A stretch of DNA of 64,000 nucleotides, taken from assembly GCA_001839685.1 (NCBI GenBank), contig MLAK01000686.1, positions 1-64,000 of the forward strand, in the 5' to 3' direction. The notes under the pieces were generated by a model, which made no database searches, was not told the DNA's origin, and worked only from the letters and a program-made list of their open reading frames with translations. The stretch comes from Tritrichomonas foetus (taxonomy: Eukaryota; Parabasalia; Tritrichomonadida; Tritrichomonadidae). Each line of letters begins with the position of its first letter. The first letter of the stretch is position 1. Positions 9,501 through 16,897 of the stretch are shown piece by piece. The position numbers and the translations under genes are program-made.

Positions 9501-11284
9501 CAATATCCTAGAATTGATGGGAAACATAATGTTCCATCCTCAAAATCTTGATTTTGTTTCAATCCTAGTGCGAATCGAAGAAGTTGATCAGAATCAGCTT
9601 GAAGTAAATCCACTTCCACTAATTTTTCATAGACAGCTACATCTAAGGATGAAATATATCTATGCTTACTTAATACAGCTATAAAATCAAGAATAACACA
9701 GTTGTTTGTCTCATAATTCTTATGGAATTCTAAAAGCATTAGATAAACTTTCTGGCGAATGCATTCAATCCTGAAAAATGATGATTCTTGTGCAGTTACA
9801 GTTAAGCAAGTAACGAGTTCAGATACATCATATTCTTCTGCAGCAATTTCATCTATTGAATTGAATATTTGCTGTGTAAATAAATAACCTTTTTTTGAAG
9901 TAATAATGTTTTGCAGACAAGATTTCGCACTTCCAATATTTTCGTAATATGGGATAGATGCAATCAAAGTAGTAAGAAAAGTCTGGAGTTGGTCCATTGA
10001 TAGTGGCTCTTCAAAATGTTGAATTAAAAATGCAAAAAGATGATCATATTTATTCACAATTTTCGCAAAAAGTTTTGTATCAACTTTTACGAAAATTGAC
10101 GAATAAAATTTTGGAATAAATGGCGAAATTTCTTGTTGATAACATAAAAATAAGGAAATGTATTTGGTCATATCTACATTCAATAACAGTTCAAAAGTGA
10201 CAAACCGTTGAAGGTATTGAATAATTGGTGATAGATCAAAATTTGCTTGAATATTCAAATTCAGACATATTGTAGAAAATGTGTAAACTGATTGTTCATC
10301 ATTAAGTGGGATAGAATTTGCAATAAGCGCTATTTGGTCGGCCGTAAAAGGTAAATTTTCTGCAGTAATATATCGGAGCAGATTTTCAATGCCTTCAAGG
10401 GCTCGATGACGAAGCGGCGTTTTACAATCTTCAGAAGAAATTAAAGAAATAATCATATCTAATGAAGGCACTTTTATATTGGTTTGTAGAGGAATTAAAG
10501 TATTGAAAAACTCAAGATAAGAAATTAATTCTGGATCTTCATCTTGGTGAAGAACAATGAAGTCACGTAAAGAATGAAACATTAAGTTTTCTTCTAATTT
10601 TTGAATATACAATTTTGGGTCCAAGGAAACGAGTTTCTGAAATAATTCAATAATAAATTGAGCATTTGTTAAGGAAAGTGTTGGGAAGCTGGCAGAAACA
10701 GCTGCAATTAAATCTGTTATATGCGGAATAAAATCAGGCAAAACAAAAAATTCAAGATATTGTGAAAATAATAAAAACAGATATGAAACTAATGGATTTT
10801 CTGGTTCAGAAACGTAAGTGAACCACGCCGTTAACAATCCATCGTGCTTTGTTAATTCTGATCGTAAGTCTGGGTATTGAAAAAACGACTGGAAAGGTTT
10901 TTCAAATAATTTTAATCGATCGGAAGGAATATCTCGAATATTTAAAATGCCGACTAAAAGCTGGGTAACTGAATCGATACATTCTGATACTAAACAGGAT
11001 AGAATGAGACCATTTAAAAAATCGACAAAACGATCTAAATCTGCTCCTTCTTTCGCAATTGAATAGATGCAGCGATTACATCCTTTTAAATATTCATTCG
11101 CAACTTTGTGTAATTCGACGAGTTGGTGGGCATACTGCGGATTTAGCAAGGAAAAGATTTCATTGAAAAAAGGAATCGTCTGAAAAATCATTTGAATCTG
11201 AAATTCTTGGCCAGCTTGGTCAAAATTCGTAAAATTGCACGAAATGGCTTCAACCATAGACAAAATCACGTCGTGCTGGCTCAT
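3584..11284 (-). CDS. BEACH-domain protein with ConA-like, WD40 and C-terminal Cys-pair zinc finger
   Basis: 2566 residues from an ATG at 11282-11284 to a TAA overlapping TAAA. The N-terminal two-thirds is helical and ARM/HEAT-like. A ConA/LamG-like beta region lies near 680-800 (LCFWFQVSE, GKWTFFSLFFD, AWYIGGVIRFF), as in BEACH family members. A PH-BEACH module is near 1730-1890. The BEACH domain is near 1895-2145 and is diagnostic: KWTNGEIDTFTYLCLLN, then DLTQYYVFPWIISDY. WD40 repeats occupy ~2210-2490. Residues ~2492-2541 contain four CxxC pairs (CASC, CSKC, CMKC, CILC), a FYVE-like cross-brace without the basic RRHHCR lipid-binding motif. BEACH proteins (ALFY, LYST, Lvs) act in vesicle fission/fusion, lysosome size and autophagy. 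The architecture is closest to WDFY3/ALFY, with an altered FYVE domain. Identification of the family is firm; the exact cargo is unknown. Confidence 0.93.
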   Translation of the reverse strand: MSQHDVILSMVEAISCNFTNFDQAGQEFQIQMIFQTIPFFNEIFSLLNPQYAHQLVELHKVANEYLKGCNRCIYSIAKEGADLDRFVDFLNGLILSCLVSECIDSVTQLLVGILNIRDIPSDRLKLFEKPFQSFFQYPDLRSELTKHDGLLTAWFTYVSEPENPLVSYLFLLFSQYLEFFVLPDFIPHITDLIAAVSASFPTLSLTNAQFIIELFQKLVSLDPKLYIQKLEENLMFHSLRDFIVLHQDEDPELISYLEFFNTLIPLQTNIKVPSLDMIISLISSEDCKTPLRHRALEGIENLLRYITAENLPFTADQIALIANSIPLNDEQSVYTFSTICLNLNIQANFDLSPIIQYLQRFVTFELLLNVDMTKYISLFLCYQQEISPFIPKFYSSIFVKVDTKLFAKIVNKYDHLFAFLIQHFEEPLSMDQLQTFLTTLIASIPYYENIGSAKSCLQNIITSKKGYLFTQQIFNSIDEIAAEEYDVSELVTCLTVTAQESSFFRIECIRQKVYLMLLEFHKNYETNNCVILDFIAVLSKHRYISSLDVAVYEKLVEVDLLQADSDQLLRFALGLKQNQDFEDGTLCFPSILGYCTDYVFTSRYDLWVCGRIGLGSWLKDSGRPISEFPSITAVASQYAKLEHLEMLINYPEIFYQTCLNLSQLPPLFEFPKKYNSSFGAVYESMKSLCFWFQVSENSEEQTSFISIGSSQLYFQNKEIKYDNNTVSPFDTGKWTFFSLFFDQTGMCSILIDNKNVFNFKPTASKKTVTFGGKNCAVAWYIGGVIRFFNEQVTLETFSRIRSLGVASSKSEGESQRKYALTSAPLWGPVANANNPDRKERAISIFSLLNYLQIVKIKPTFIFTRAIELSQTGDSAGANFLLKSLCVLKKNNFFSQSNESFSLSISVLFHTYQDILTNDTIDLILDCYETNGGYDWNSFFVFAFDHALLFSKHAVIFVSKFFELIARYPIEQESSKYAFTLYLFSLMSISEFDHSLNPSILDFVEKLNPECSLILYLLASYPEMATNITDNSIPYTIDPEDITIQYILTLISRLKITKFRHYFLFNVLPSTACCSLANILVKQKVEAIDYDTIFECLLYNCFMPDAWFCAISICTHSTIEDLHNFSIANFDMTFMEHFLKMYTILICACFHLNIESFWVRFAAFLTEQLIYIVPNIPERCFHNKSTKFWLIQMMTFGQHFDKMSSFPPYPLAFTSEDILAYIEMRGHSYPTNYGKPYTFQQIEIDFNKKCSLNHISKFVYQISPKEICLNGVAKYQVQQRHTQAFNEIYETNKTVAATDWVNFIHELISRFDIEQNSIHVDQHPLTDILIRLLSTFVVNCPALFQTIFNTMSIFPNDLMMLQVRKIIICSLNICEQRKMYHNHLLDIACKRALEGWFPSQYIDVLSRIFNIASQNLNDPNFSLPVSFYDAIIFGFDVVQLDDIPRLMKLVSENKQYFVQPSLFLNFDLCFAFMGKMLSIVHTLPETFFPLWKYFVETIEQSDQFSLSWSKNVTNFDLNDLLTPIKLLGNEGTDKFMKWKVSNPSFTQIESMLYDRMNSYRAQVLSATAVSLDNLMKTRNENSIEFVKFTNKLILDRSQKLTNDKTIAACSRHIFREYYLFINSFFIRRREALVSVTFPLKFKESNRKGITILADPLYPTRRLEKSPLSYCLPSFPDGSDKELFPLKPSQEFDTGYYSKAISDLFTFCCVQSQFLVQFSPHSIHVMFSQFLPIKPYQNLIILQIMLNKGVPFSYSCNCHLLYGVDTVPGALFLSENTMYFAEGFSVEDDGFTFTHTVDFAPHQFYMHNILTNHFGPFRLFQGHPIIEWPFADIVAAYPHIWIHKPYSIALNFVRGFNFVLNFKKTEYNYIFPILKKYASQFYETAPPPTSVNSPVNSGRLLQLTHKEAMQKWTNGEIDTFTYLCLLNRFGKRLTCDLTQYYVFPWIISDYESQTLENAPIESFRDLKLPMGQIGKERSERFNEFFRDTDFQYYYGTHYMHFGVVLYFMFRIDPFTFFWFLLHKGWDHPNRIFNDLAEAWMMAAFNSPSDIKEVIPQFFTVPELFENISSLPLTVNDEGKSISEVKLPKWAKNSRDLTTQLMQNLESERIIKQINHWIDLIFGEKSRGSGAKEAKNLFHPLCYANTKNDIEEESEDLVEREANITCIINFGQCPQQVTSKPHPQLKTPKTWKTLVSSSQSASQPVVVNHNWQKLRSEQFLMPATASFADNSNILTINQQIGAFLPTGQFIFVKEGCISLVNKGMNESIKLVSNDSFLSISSISISPDGLYMIMARREGSVLLVRLSYNKGEAKSAKIIKIFSTESEIVSVACSSEHFLALACCKNKILQFDIGLFTPLPLIELDFQVKNVEIDENAALIVAYGDHDIAVLSISGQLLIKHSVKPLISCITMSKLPEYFEDRFFVTGHNDGSVIFWKVSFSENNIMEIGSNQLSIDPISTVVLSPNSQRLFVTTKLETFCCECIGSSCSPLKKELYSCECASCSSDIQKNSQVCSKCGRFVCMKCITKEMNALKTTYTCILCQPPAQDSNNSSPSGVKRRNSVMNRGEDM

Positions 11285-11778
11285 TTTATCAATTATGTAC
11301 TTTTTCCGAAATAATGAGATTCAATAAATATTCGTCCGAATGTATTCAAATCGAGGAAATCATCCTATGAAAAAGTTAAAATTATTAATTTGTTTGATTA
11401 TGTATCGTATATTTCAATTTTCTATTAAATCATGTAAAGTAATGAAAAAAACTAATAAATGCTGTCAAAAATATTTATCGACAACATTTCATTCGATTGA
11501 TTTTTGCTCATTCTATCAAATTTATGTTCTTTATGATCTGATTAATGATTCTATAAATAATATTTTCAACGGAACTGAACATTACGCCATCCTCTAAGAA
11601 AATAATGATAATAATTTTTTTCGGGTTTATCTAAATAGAATAATTTGTAAAAATCAAATGCGTTTCTTTCTAAAATCGTTGGCCTAATTCTTTTAATATA
11701 AAATAAAAACGAATCAAGATAGATTTTTTAAATAACAAGATTACACGCGGAATTTTAGTTAATAATAATAATTCACAT
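11285..11778. other. Intergenic between BEACH gene start and copine gene end
   Basis: AT-rich. It contains the BEACH promoter side and the 3' flank of the copine-type gene. A plus-strand ORF at 11340-11597 encodes a Phe/Ile/Lys-rich product and does not look like a gene. Confidence 0.6.
11311..11317 (-). promoter_or_regulatory. Initiator-like motif of the BEACH gene
   Basis: The minus strand reads TCATTAT, a match to the trichomonad initiator (TCA+1 then a pyrimidine), about 30 nt upstream of the ATG. It was assigned by position only. Confidence 0.4.
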
Positions 11779-12576
11779 TTAGCATGGTCTTACATCATTA
11801 ATTTCTGCCCACTCAACAAGTTGTCTCGGAATTTCATCTAAAACTTCAGCAGCAAGAACGGAATAATGTGAATTGGCGAATCGATTGAAAGGAACAAATT
11901 GAACTAAATCTCTACACTCTTTTTCACCTGTTCGTGAAACGAGTGGTTTATCATCAGCATCAAGCACATCCATTGCATCAAAATTTGCATTTCCAACACC
12001 AACAATGATAATCGATAATGGTAATCTCCCTGCTTCAACGATTGCATCAGCAGTATCTTGCATATAATTGATAATTCCATCAGTTATTATAAGTAAAATA
12101 GTATATGTTCGACTTTCTGTGAATGATTGAACAGCCAATCGTGAAGCATATCTAATAGTTGGGGCGAAAAGTGTTGGACCACTTAAAACAACCTGTTGAA
12201 GCGCATTTTGATAAGCTCCCATTATTCCATCCAGTCCATGGACGCAAGGTGCCTGTGGATTAAAAGTTAAAGGGAAGCAATGCTGAATTTGACCACCAAT
12301 TTTTGCACCAAACCCAAAAACAGGGAAAAGTTGATCAGAATCATATGGACAAAGGATTTCTCCAACTGCTTGAATACAACGCTGATATTGATTGAAACTA
12401 TCACCATGCATTCCTAAATAATGGAGTGATTTCGAATCAGTAGGAGTTCTATTTGATGCAGTAAAGTCAATTGATGTGATTAAATTCAATTGAATCCCAC
12501 CATGAATGTAATCATAAAAATTGAATCGTTGATGAAGTGAAATCTCTTTTACAAAAGTGGATTTTTTCAGTGACAT
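11779..12576 (-). CDS. Copine-type von Willebrand A domain protein (no C2 domains)
   Basis: 265 residues, ATG at 12574-12576, TAA overlapping TAAA. The whole protein is a copine vWA domain. Residues 20-42 read YDYIHGGIQLNLITSIDFTA then SN, matching the copine signature with the metal-site motif DFTASN at 37-42. Further matches are VFGFGAKI, a conserved GIMGAYQNAL helix, LLIITDGI and IIIVGVGNANF. Copines usually carry two N-terminal C2 domains for calcium-dependent membrane binding. Here only the vWA module is present, a form also known in RGLG-type and protist proteins. It may act as a protein-binding adaptor. The gene diverges from the aldo/keto reductase with only 20 bp between the start codons. 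Confidence 0.9.
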   Translation of the reverse strand: MSLKKSTFVKEISLHQRFNFYDYIHGGIQLNLITSIDFTASNRTPTDSKSLHYLGMHGDSFNQYQRCIQAVGEILCPYDSDQLFPVFGFGAKIGGQIQHCFPLTFNPQAPCVHGLDGIMGAYQNALQQVVLSGPTLFAPTIRYASRLAVQSFTESRTYTILLIITDGIINYMQDTADAIVEAGRLPLSIIIVGVGNANFDAMDVLDADDKPLVSRTGEKECRDLVQFVPFNRFANSHYSVLAAEVLDEIPRQLVEWAEINDVRPC

Positions 12577-12588
12577 GTGATATCACTT
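12577..12588. promoter_or_regulatory. Bidirectional initiator with palindrome GTGATATCAC
   Basis: The 20-bp gap between the divergent copine-type and reductase ATGs contains the perfect 10-bp palindrome GTGATATCAC (12577-12586). It presents TCAC to both strands. On the plus strand TCACTT (12583-12588) places the presumed +1 A 12 nt before the reductase ATG. On the minus strand TCAC would leave only a 2-nt leader. Confidence 0.55.
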
Positions 12589-12596
12589 TTTTCAAG

Positions 12597-13523
12597 ATGG
12601 AAATTCCACGTGTCGCTCTTGGTACATATGCAATTGGTGATGACGAAAGCGTTAATGAGCCTATTCGCTTGGCCATCGAAGACATTGGCTATCGTCATGT
12701 TGATTGCGCCGAATTCTACGGGAACGAAAAAGCCATCGGCGGTGCTTTGAAGAAAGTCTTAGAAAATGGAAAAGTGAAACGTGAAGAATTATGGGTGACT
12801 TCCAAAATTTGGAACAACCATCATCGTCCTGAAGATGTGGAAATTTGCTGCAAACAATCGCTCGCTGATCTCCAGCTTGATTACTTGGATCTTAATTTGA
12901 TTCACTGGCCTTGCGCGTTTGCAGATACTCCAGATCACAATCCAATGCCATTTGATGAAAATGGAAAAATGCAAATCGACTACACTAAATCAGTCATTGA
13001 CATGTGGCCTGAAATGGAAAAGCTTGTCGAAAAAGGACTTGTGAGACATATTGGCGTTTCAAACTTTTCTATTGAATTGTTGGAGAAGTTTAGATTTGAT
13101 CCTCGCGTCAAAATTCAGCCATATTGTAATCAGGTTGAATATAATTTGTATATGCAGCAGGAAGCAATGAGAATGTATTGTGAATTTCGCGGGATTTATG
13201 TGGAAGGATATTCGCCACTTGGATCGGGATCGTGGCAAAGTAGGGGCCATCCAAGCATTCTGGCTGACCCAGAACTTCAAGCTGTTGCACAAGAACTAGG
13301 AAGGTCGCCTGGATCAGTCGCACTTCGATTTTTGCTTCAACTTTCACCGAAGACTGTCATCCTTCCAAAAAGCTCCAACCCTGAAAGACAAAAAGAAAAT
13401 CTCAACCTTGATTTTGACCTATCTGAAGAACAAATGAATCGTTTAAGAAAACGTGAAAGATGTCACAGATTCATCACAGATTCCAGAGATTGGGGAGTTA
13501 ATGTTCATGGTGATAATTTCTAA
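12597..13523 (+). CDS. Aldo/keto reductase
   Basis: The frame is open from 12537, but homology begins at the ATG at 12597 (MEIPRVALGT), right after an initiator-like TCACTT. This gives 308 residues, the normal family length for a single (alpha/beta)8 barrel. The catalytic tetrad is complete: Asp36 and Tyr41 (DCAEFYGNE), Lys70 (TSKIWNN), His103 (LIHWP). Family signatures GVSNFS and the NADPH-binding ILPKSSNPERQKENL are present. It reduces carbonyl substrates with NAD(P)H in the cytosol; the physiological substrate cannot be told. Base composition is clearly richer in G+C than the neighbours (29 of 60 bases in 12661-12720, against 16 of 60 in 15841-15900). This suggests high expression with optimised codons, or lateral acquisition. 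The stop overlaps TAAA. Confidence 0.96.
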   Translation: MEIPRVALGTYAIGDDESVNEPIRLAIEDIGYRHVDCAEFYGNEKAIGGALKKVLENGKVKREELWVTSKIWNNHHRPEDVEICCKQSLADLQLDYLDLNLIHWPCAFADTPDHNPMPFDENGKMQIDYTKSVIDMWPEMEKLVEKGLVRHIGVSNFSIELLEKFRFDPRVKIQPYCNQVEYNLYMQQEAMRMYCEFRGIYVEGYSPLGSGSWQSRGHPSILADPELQAVAQELGRSPGSVALRFLLQLSPKTVILPKSSNPERQKENLNLDFDLSEEQMNRLRKRERCHRFITDSRDWGVNVHGDNF

Positions 13524-14014
13524 AAGAGACTAGAATAAATATTAATTTCAATCATCTATGATTCTTTTTTTATTATTGATTTATGAAATTTTAACATGTC
13601 ATGTGGCAGGAGTTTATGAAGAATGAGCTACTAAATTACCAATGATAATGAATGAAATAGTCAACTTTCAATCATCAAGAAATTGAGATTTGAGAAATGT
13701 AGAATCATACTTTAATATGTTTTTATTCTATGGCTCACAAATATTTTCTTTTTTTAGAGTAATGTTACCCTTATATTAATCAATTCATGAGTAAAGCTTA
13801 AATCAGGATTCGAGCACTGGTGTGCAAAGTGTTTTAGAGTCATCTCAAATGATAAATGAAGCATAGACCTAAAGTCAGGTGACAACTTTTTTAATTCATA
13901 TGAACAGCACATTTCTGAGAGGAGTAAATAAATAAATAAATAAATAAATAAAAAAGCAAATTAAATAAAATATACATGTATTAAAAACCAATCTAAAAAG
14001 ACACAACAGCATTA
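13524..14014. other. Convergent intergenic region
   Basis: Lies between the 3' ends of the reductase (+) and IFT46 (-). The only structured element is the TAAA tetranucleotide repeat at 13925-13952. Confidence 0.65.
13925..13952. repeat. (TAAA)7 microsatellite
   Basis: Seven perfect copies of TAAA, just downstream of the IFT46 stop on the opposite strand. Confidence 0.95.
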
Positions 14015-15127
14015 TCAAGAATCATTCTTCAATGTATTATTTCCATTAGAGTCTGCGTTTGTAAAGTAGTGATTTTCTTTGAACTGTTGATACAGGGTGA
14101 ACATCACATGAAGAGACTCAACAACATTTCCTTTCACTGGAATATCAAGTAATGCACAATACACACGAATGAACTCTTCAAGAGACATGTCCATGTCAGC
14201 GTTTGGTAAAGGTAGCGAATTGAAAGCTTTTTCGAGTTCATCAGGCCAAAAGTCCATCAATTCTTCTAATTCAGGCATTTTATAGCTGTATGCAATATTC
14301 GGTGCAGCTCTATTCCGGCTTATTTCATCATAACTCTCTAAAAATGATGATAGTTCTTTTCCTCCATTTTCTGTTGGTTTTTCAATAAACCCTATATAGC
14401 CGTCTCCTTGTGAAGCAGAAGCGCCAGAAACAACAGAAAATTTCTCGCGCAGTTGCATTTTCAAAATTTGTGGATTTGAGCAGCCAATTGAAGGCTCGTC
14501 CAACAAAATTAATCCGAGCGGGTCTTGCTCGCCGTCTGGCCTTGGAACCTTAATGAAGGCGTCAATGGCGCCAATTGATGGAACCAACTCGGGAAGGAAA
14601 GGCTTGAAATGCGGGGAAATTTCGAGGGGCGGAGGTTGGAAATTAGATATCATCGCAAAGAGAGGGGCAAGTTCTGGAGCATTTGGAAAGTTCCCGGGAT
14701 TGTTTCCAAAATTTCGATTTCCAATGTTGCCAAAATTGGAATTATTAAAGGCGGGATCATTTCCAAAGTCAATTCCTGGAGTGCTGTCCGGTCGTGGTGA
14801 GAAATTACTGAACCCGTCATTCATTCCACCTCCCATGTTGTTCATTCCAGCACCCATATTGCTGCCAAAATTAAAATTGTTGTTATTGGAGGAGAAACCG
14901 TTGGCGCCGTTTAAGTCGAGCTGGAAATCGGACAAAGAAGTTCCATTGCCAAGTTCATGGATGAACTGCGCATCAGGAAGGGCTTCGTTTGGATCAGGAC
15001 GAGGTGAAAATTGACCTGGTTCAGGATCATCGTTAAAATTTATCGACATGTCGTACTGAGAGTTTGGCTGGATTGCATCGTCGTCATCGTCGTTTCCCAT
15101 TAACATCTTGTCATTCCGGGAAAGCAT
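14015..15127 (-). CDS. IFT46: Intraflagellar transport protein 46
   Basis: 370 residues, ATG at 15125-15127. Residues 1-150 are disordered: an acidic DDDDD start, then Asn/Gly/Met-rich runs. From ~150 to 355 the protein follows the conserved IFT46 core: HFKPFLPELVPSIGAIDAFI, then KVPRPDGEQDPLGLILLDEP, a NPQILKMQLRE helix, and later KMPELEELMDFWPDELEKA. IFT46 is a core subunit of the IFT-B complex that carries cargo such as outer dynein arms along axonemes. Its presence shows that the organism is flagellated. It diverges from the ARM-like gene with 267 bp between. The stop is TGA. Identification rests on strong motif agreement recalled from the family, not on a search. Confidence 0.9.
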   Translation of the reverse strand: MLSRNDKMLMGNDDDDDAIQPNSQYDMSINFNDDPEPGQFSPRPDPNEALPDAQFIHELGNGTSLSDFQLDLNGANGFSSNNNNFNFGSNMGAGMNNMGGGMNDGFSNFSPRPDSTPGIDFGNDPAFNNSNFGNIGNRNFGNNPGNFPNAPELAPLFAMISNFQPPPLEISPHFKPFLPELVPSIGAIDAFIKVPRPDGEQDPLGLILLDEPSIGCSNPQILKMQLREKFSVVSGASASQGDGYIGFIEKPTENGGKELSSFLESYDEISRNRAAPNIAYSYKMPELEELMDFWPDELEKAFNSLPLPNADMDMSLEEFIRVYCALLDIPVKGNVVESLHVMFTLYQQFKENHYFTNADSNGNNTLKNDS

Positions 15128-15394
15128 AAGGTATAATTAGATTGACACTTTTGTGATATTTTCTATACTTTACAAATGTCTCATAGAAATTAGAATTGAA
15201 TGTAATCATTGATTTTTCAAAATGTTATCAAAAAGTAGATTTGATTCATTGAAAAAAATAACGATTTTGTCACTTTTAATGTAAAAATGATCATTGTCTG
15301 AAAAAGTTTTTAACGTATTTATGATGATTTGGTCAAAAGGAATTCAGATAATATTTGACCGATCAATTAATGATATAAAAGTAATGTCAATTTC

Positions 15395-16897
15395 ATGAAT
15401 CCAATCTACCAATCATCATTCAATAAAAGTCAAATTGATCAGTATAATAACTTAAATCTTCTTAGCAATATGGAAAATGGTCCAAGACATAAACCTTTTT
15501 GTTGTGATGATGATTCATCATATTATGATACAGATTCTTTAGGACTTGCACTTAACAATTTTCTTAATTTTGTTAATAATTCTGATTCAACATCTTTTCA
15601 AATTAATCAAGCTCTGGCTTACTTGAATTCGATTTTGTGTAACCTGAATTCACAATCGGCTGACTTTTTAAACAAATCAATATTTTTTGAAAAGATAGTT
15701 TCAATTCTTAATACTATTGATTTATCATCAATTCTTTATGATCAAATCATTGACACAATTCATATTTTATCAAAAACTGAAAAAATTATTATTGAACAAT
15801 TATTTACATCTGGGATAATTCTGAAAATATATGATATATGGCTTGCTAAAGATCAATTAGATTTAAATTTATTGAAGATTTTTACCAATTGTGTGAAACG
15901 TTATCCTGAATCAAAACTATTTTTTAGTGAAAAGAAAACTTTAAGTTTGTTTCTCCCACTTCTCGAAAATGATGACAACATTTTTCATATTAGCAATATT
16001 TGCCAATTTTCAGCCAACTTTTTTGCTAGTGAAATCAGTACATATAAAAAAACAAAAGTTGAACCTGAAAATCAAACAAATGAAACAGAAATTAATGGAA
16101 ATGAAATCATGAAATTAGAAATTATTGATTGGCATATTGAATTCTTGAAACGGATTATTTACGTTTTTGGGAAAGAATATACATCAGACGACATTGAATT
16201 TGTTCCAATGTATAGATTAAAAATTAAAAAGTATTGTTTAAAATCATTTAATTCATATTGTATTTCTCCATCCCGCCAGAAATATTTCATTTCTTTGGGT
16301 TTACCAAATTTGATTCTCAAAGATTTACGCACAATTAATCCAACTATTCTACCAATTGCGTTAGAGTTAATATTAAAATTTTTGACTGTTCTAACTCATT
16401 GCTTTGATGATGAAGAAAAACAAAATTTAAGCTCTTTTTTAATAGAAATTAGTTTTGATGACATTTCTGAATTCATTCAAACCAAATCTCCAAGAATTTT
16501 ATCATTTTTATGTCAAATTTTAGAAATTTTGCTAAAAATTGATAAAAGTTATATTTTGTATATTCACAAATACCGAATTACGGAAATAATTCTTGAACAA
16601 TTGAATAATTTATCGTATGAAGTTTTGATAAAAGCAATTCATTTCATTTGTATAGTAATTTTGAATTCTACTAAATCAGACGCTTTGAATTTTATTGATG
16701 AAAGCATTGTTGATAAAATTGTTGAATTGGCTGAAACAGAACAAGAAGAATATGTTAGAAAAGATTTAAAAGCGACTTTATTCCGAATATATGAAATATG
16801 TGATTCAGAATCAGAAGTTTTCCAAATGATTGATCCTTTGTTTGAAATAGATGGAATTTTTTATGGAGTTCCCAAACCATCTTTTATCATGGAGTAA
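15395..16897 (+). CDS. Armadillo/HEAT-like helical repeat protein, unknown function
   Basis: 500 residues, ATG at 15395 preceded by TCAATTTC, stop overlapping TAAA. The first ~60 residues are polar and contain an acidic DDDSSYYDTDS patch. The remainder is a series of amphipathic helices rich in Ile/Leu/Asn with no enzyme motif (for example PTILPIALELILKFLTVLTH), typical of ARM-type solenoids that act as scaffolds. No closer family is recognised. G+C is as low as in surrounding DNA, unlike the metabolic genes. A 17-bp minisatellite begins 35 bp after the stop. Confidence 0.75.
   Translation: MNPIYQSSFNKSQIDQYNNLNLLSNMENGPRHKPFCCDDDSSYYDTDSLGLALNNFLNFVNNSDSTSFQINQALAYLNSILCNLNSQSADFLNKSIFFEKIVSILNTIDLSSILYDQIIDTIHILSKTEKIIIEQLFTSGIILKIYDIWLAKDQLDLNLLKIFTNCVKRYPESKLFFSEKKTLSLFLPLLENDDNIFHISNICQFSANFFASEISTYKKTKVEPENQTNETEINGNEIMKLEIIDWHIEFLKRIIYVFGKEYTSDDIEFVPMYRLKIKKYCLKSFNSYCISPSRQKYFISLGLPNLILKDLRTINPTILPIALELILKFLTVLTHCFDDEEKQNLSSFLIEISFDDISEFIQTKSPRILSFLCQILEILLKIDKSYILYIHKYRITEIILEQLNNLSYEVLIKAIHFICIVILNSTKSDALNFIDESIVDKIVELAETEQEEYVRKDLKATLFRIYEICDSESEVFQMIDPLFEIDGIFYGVPKPSFIME

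Noticed and set aside
11340..11597. 85-codon plus-strand ORF beside the BEACH start
   Set aside because: Product rich in Ile/Phe/Lys/Cys with no motif. It lies in the 5' flank of a divergent gene, and its composition matches random AT-rich DNA.
12537..12596. Upstream extension of the reductase frame
   Set aside because: It would overlap the divergent copine-type gene and its initiator. Family homology begins exactly at the ATG at 12597.
14553..15014. 153-codon plus-strand ORF antisense to IFT46
   Set aside because: Complementary shadow of the Gly/Asn-rich IFT46 N-terminal region. The opposite strand has the recognised protein.
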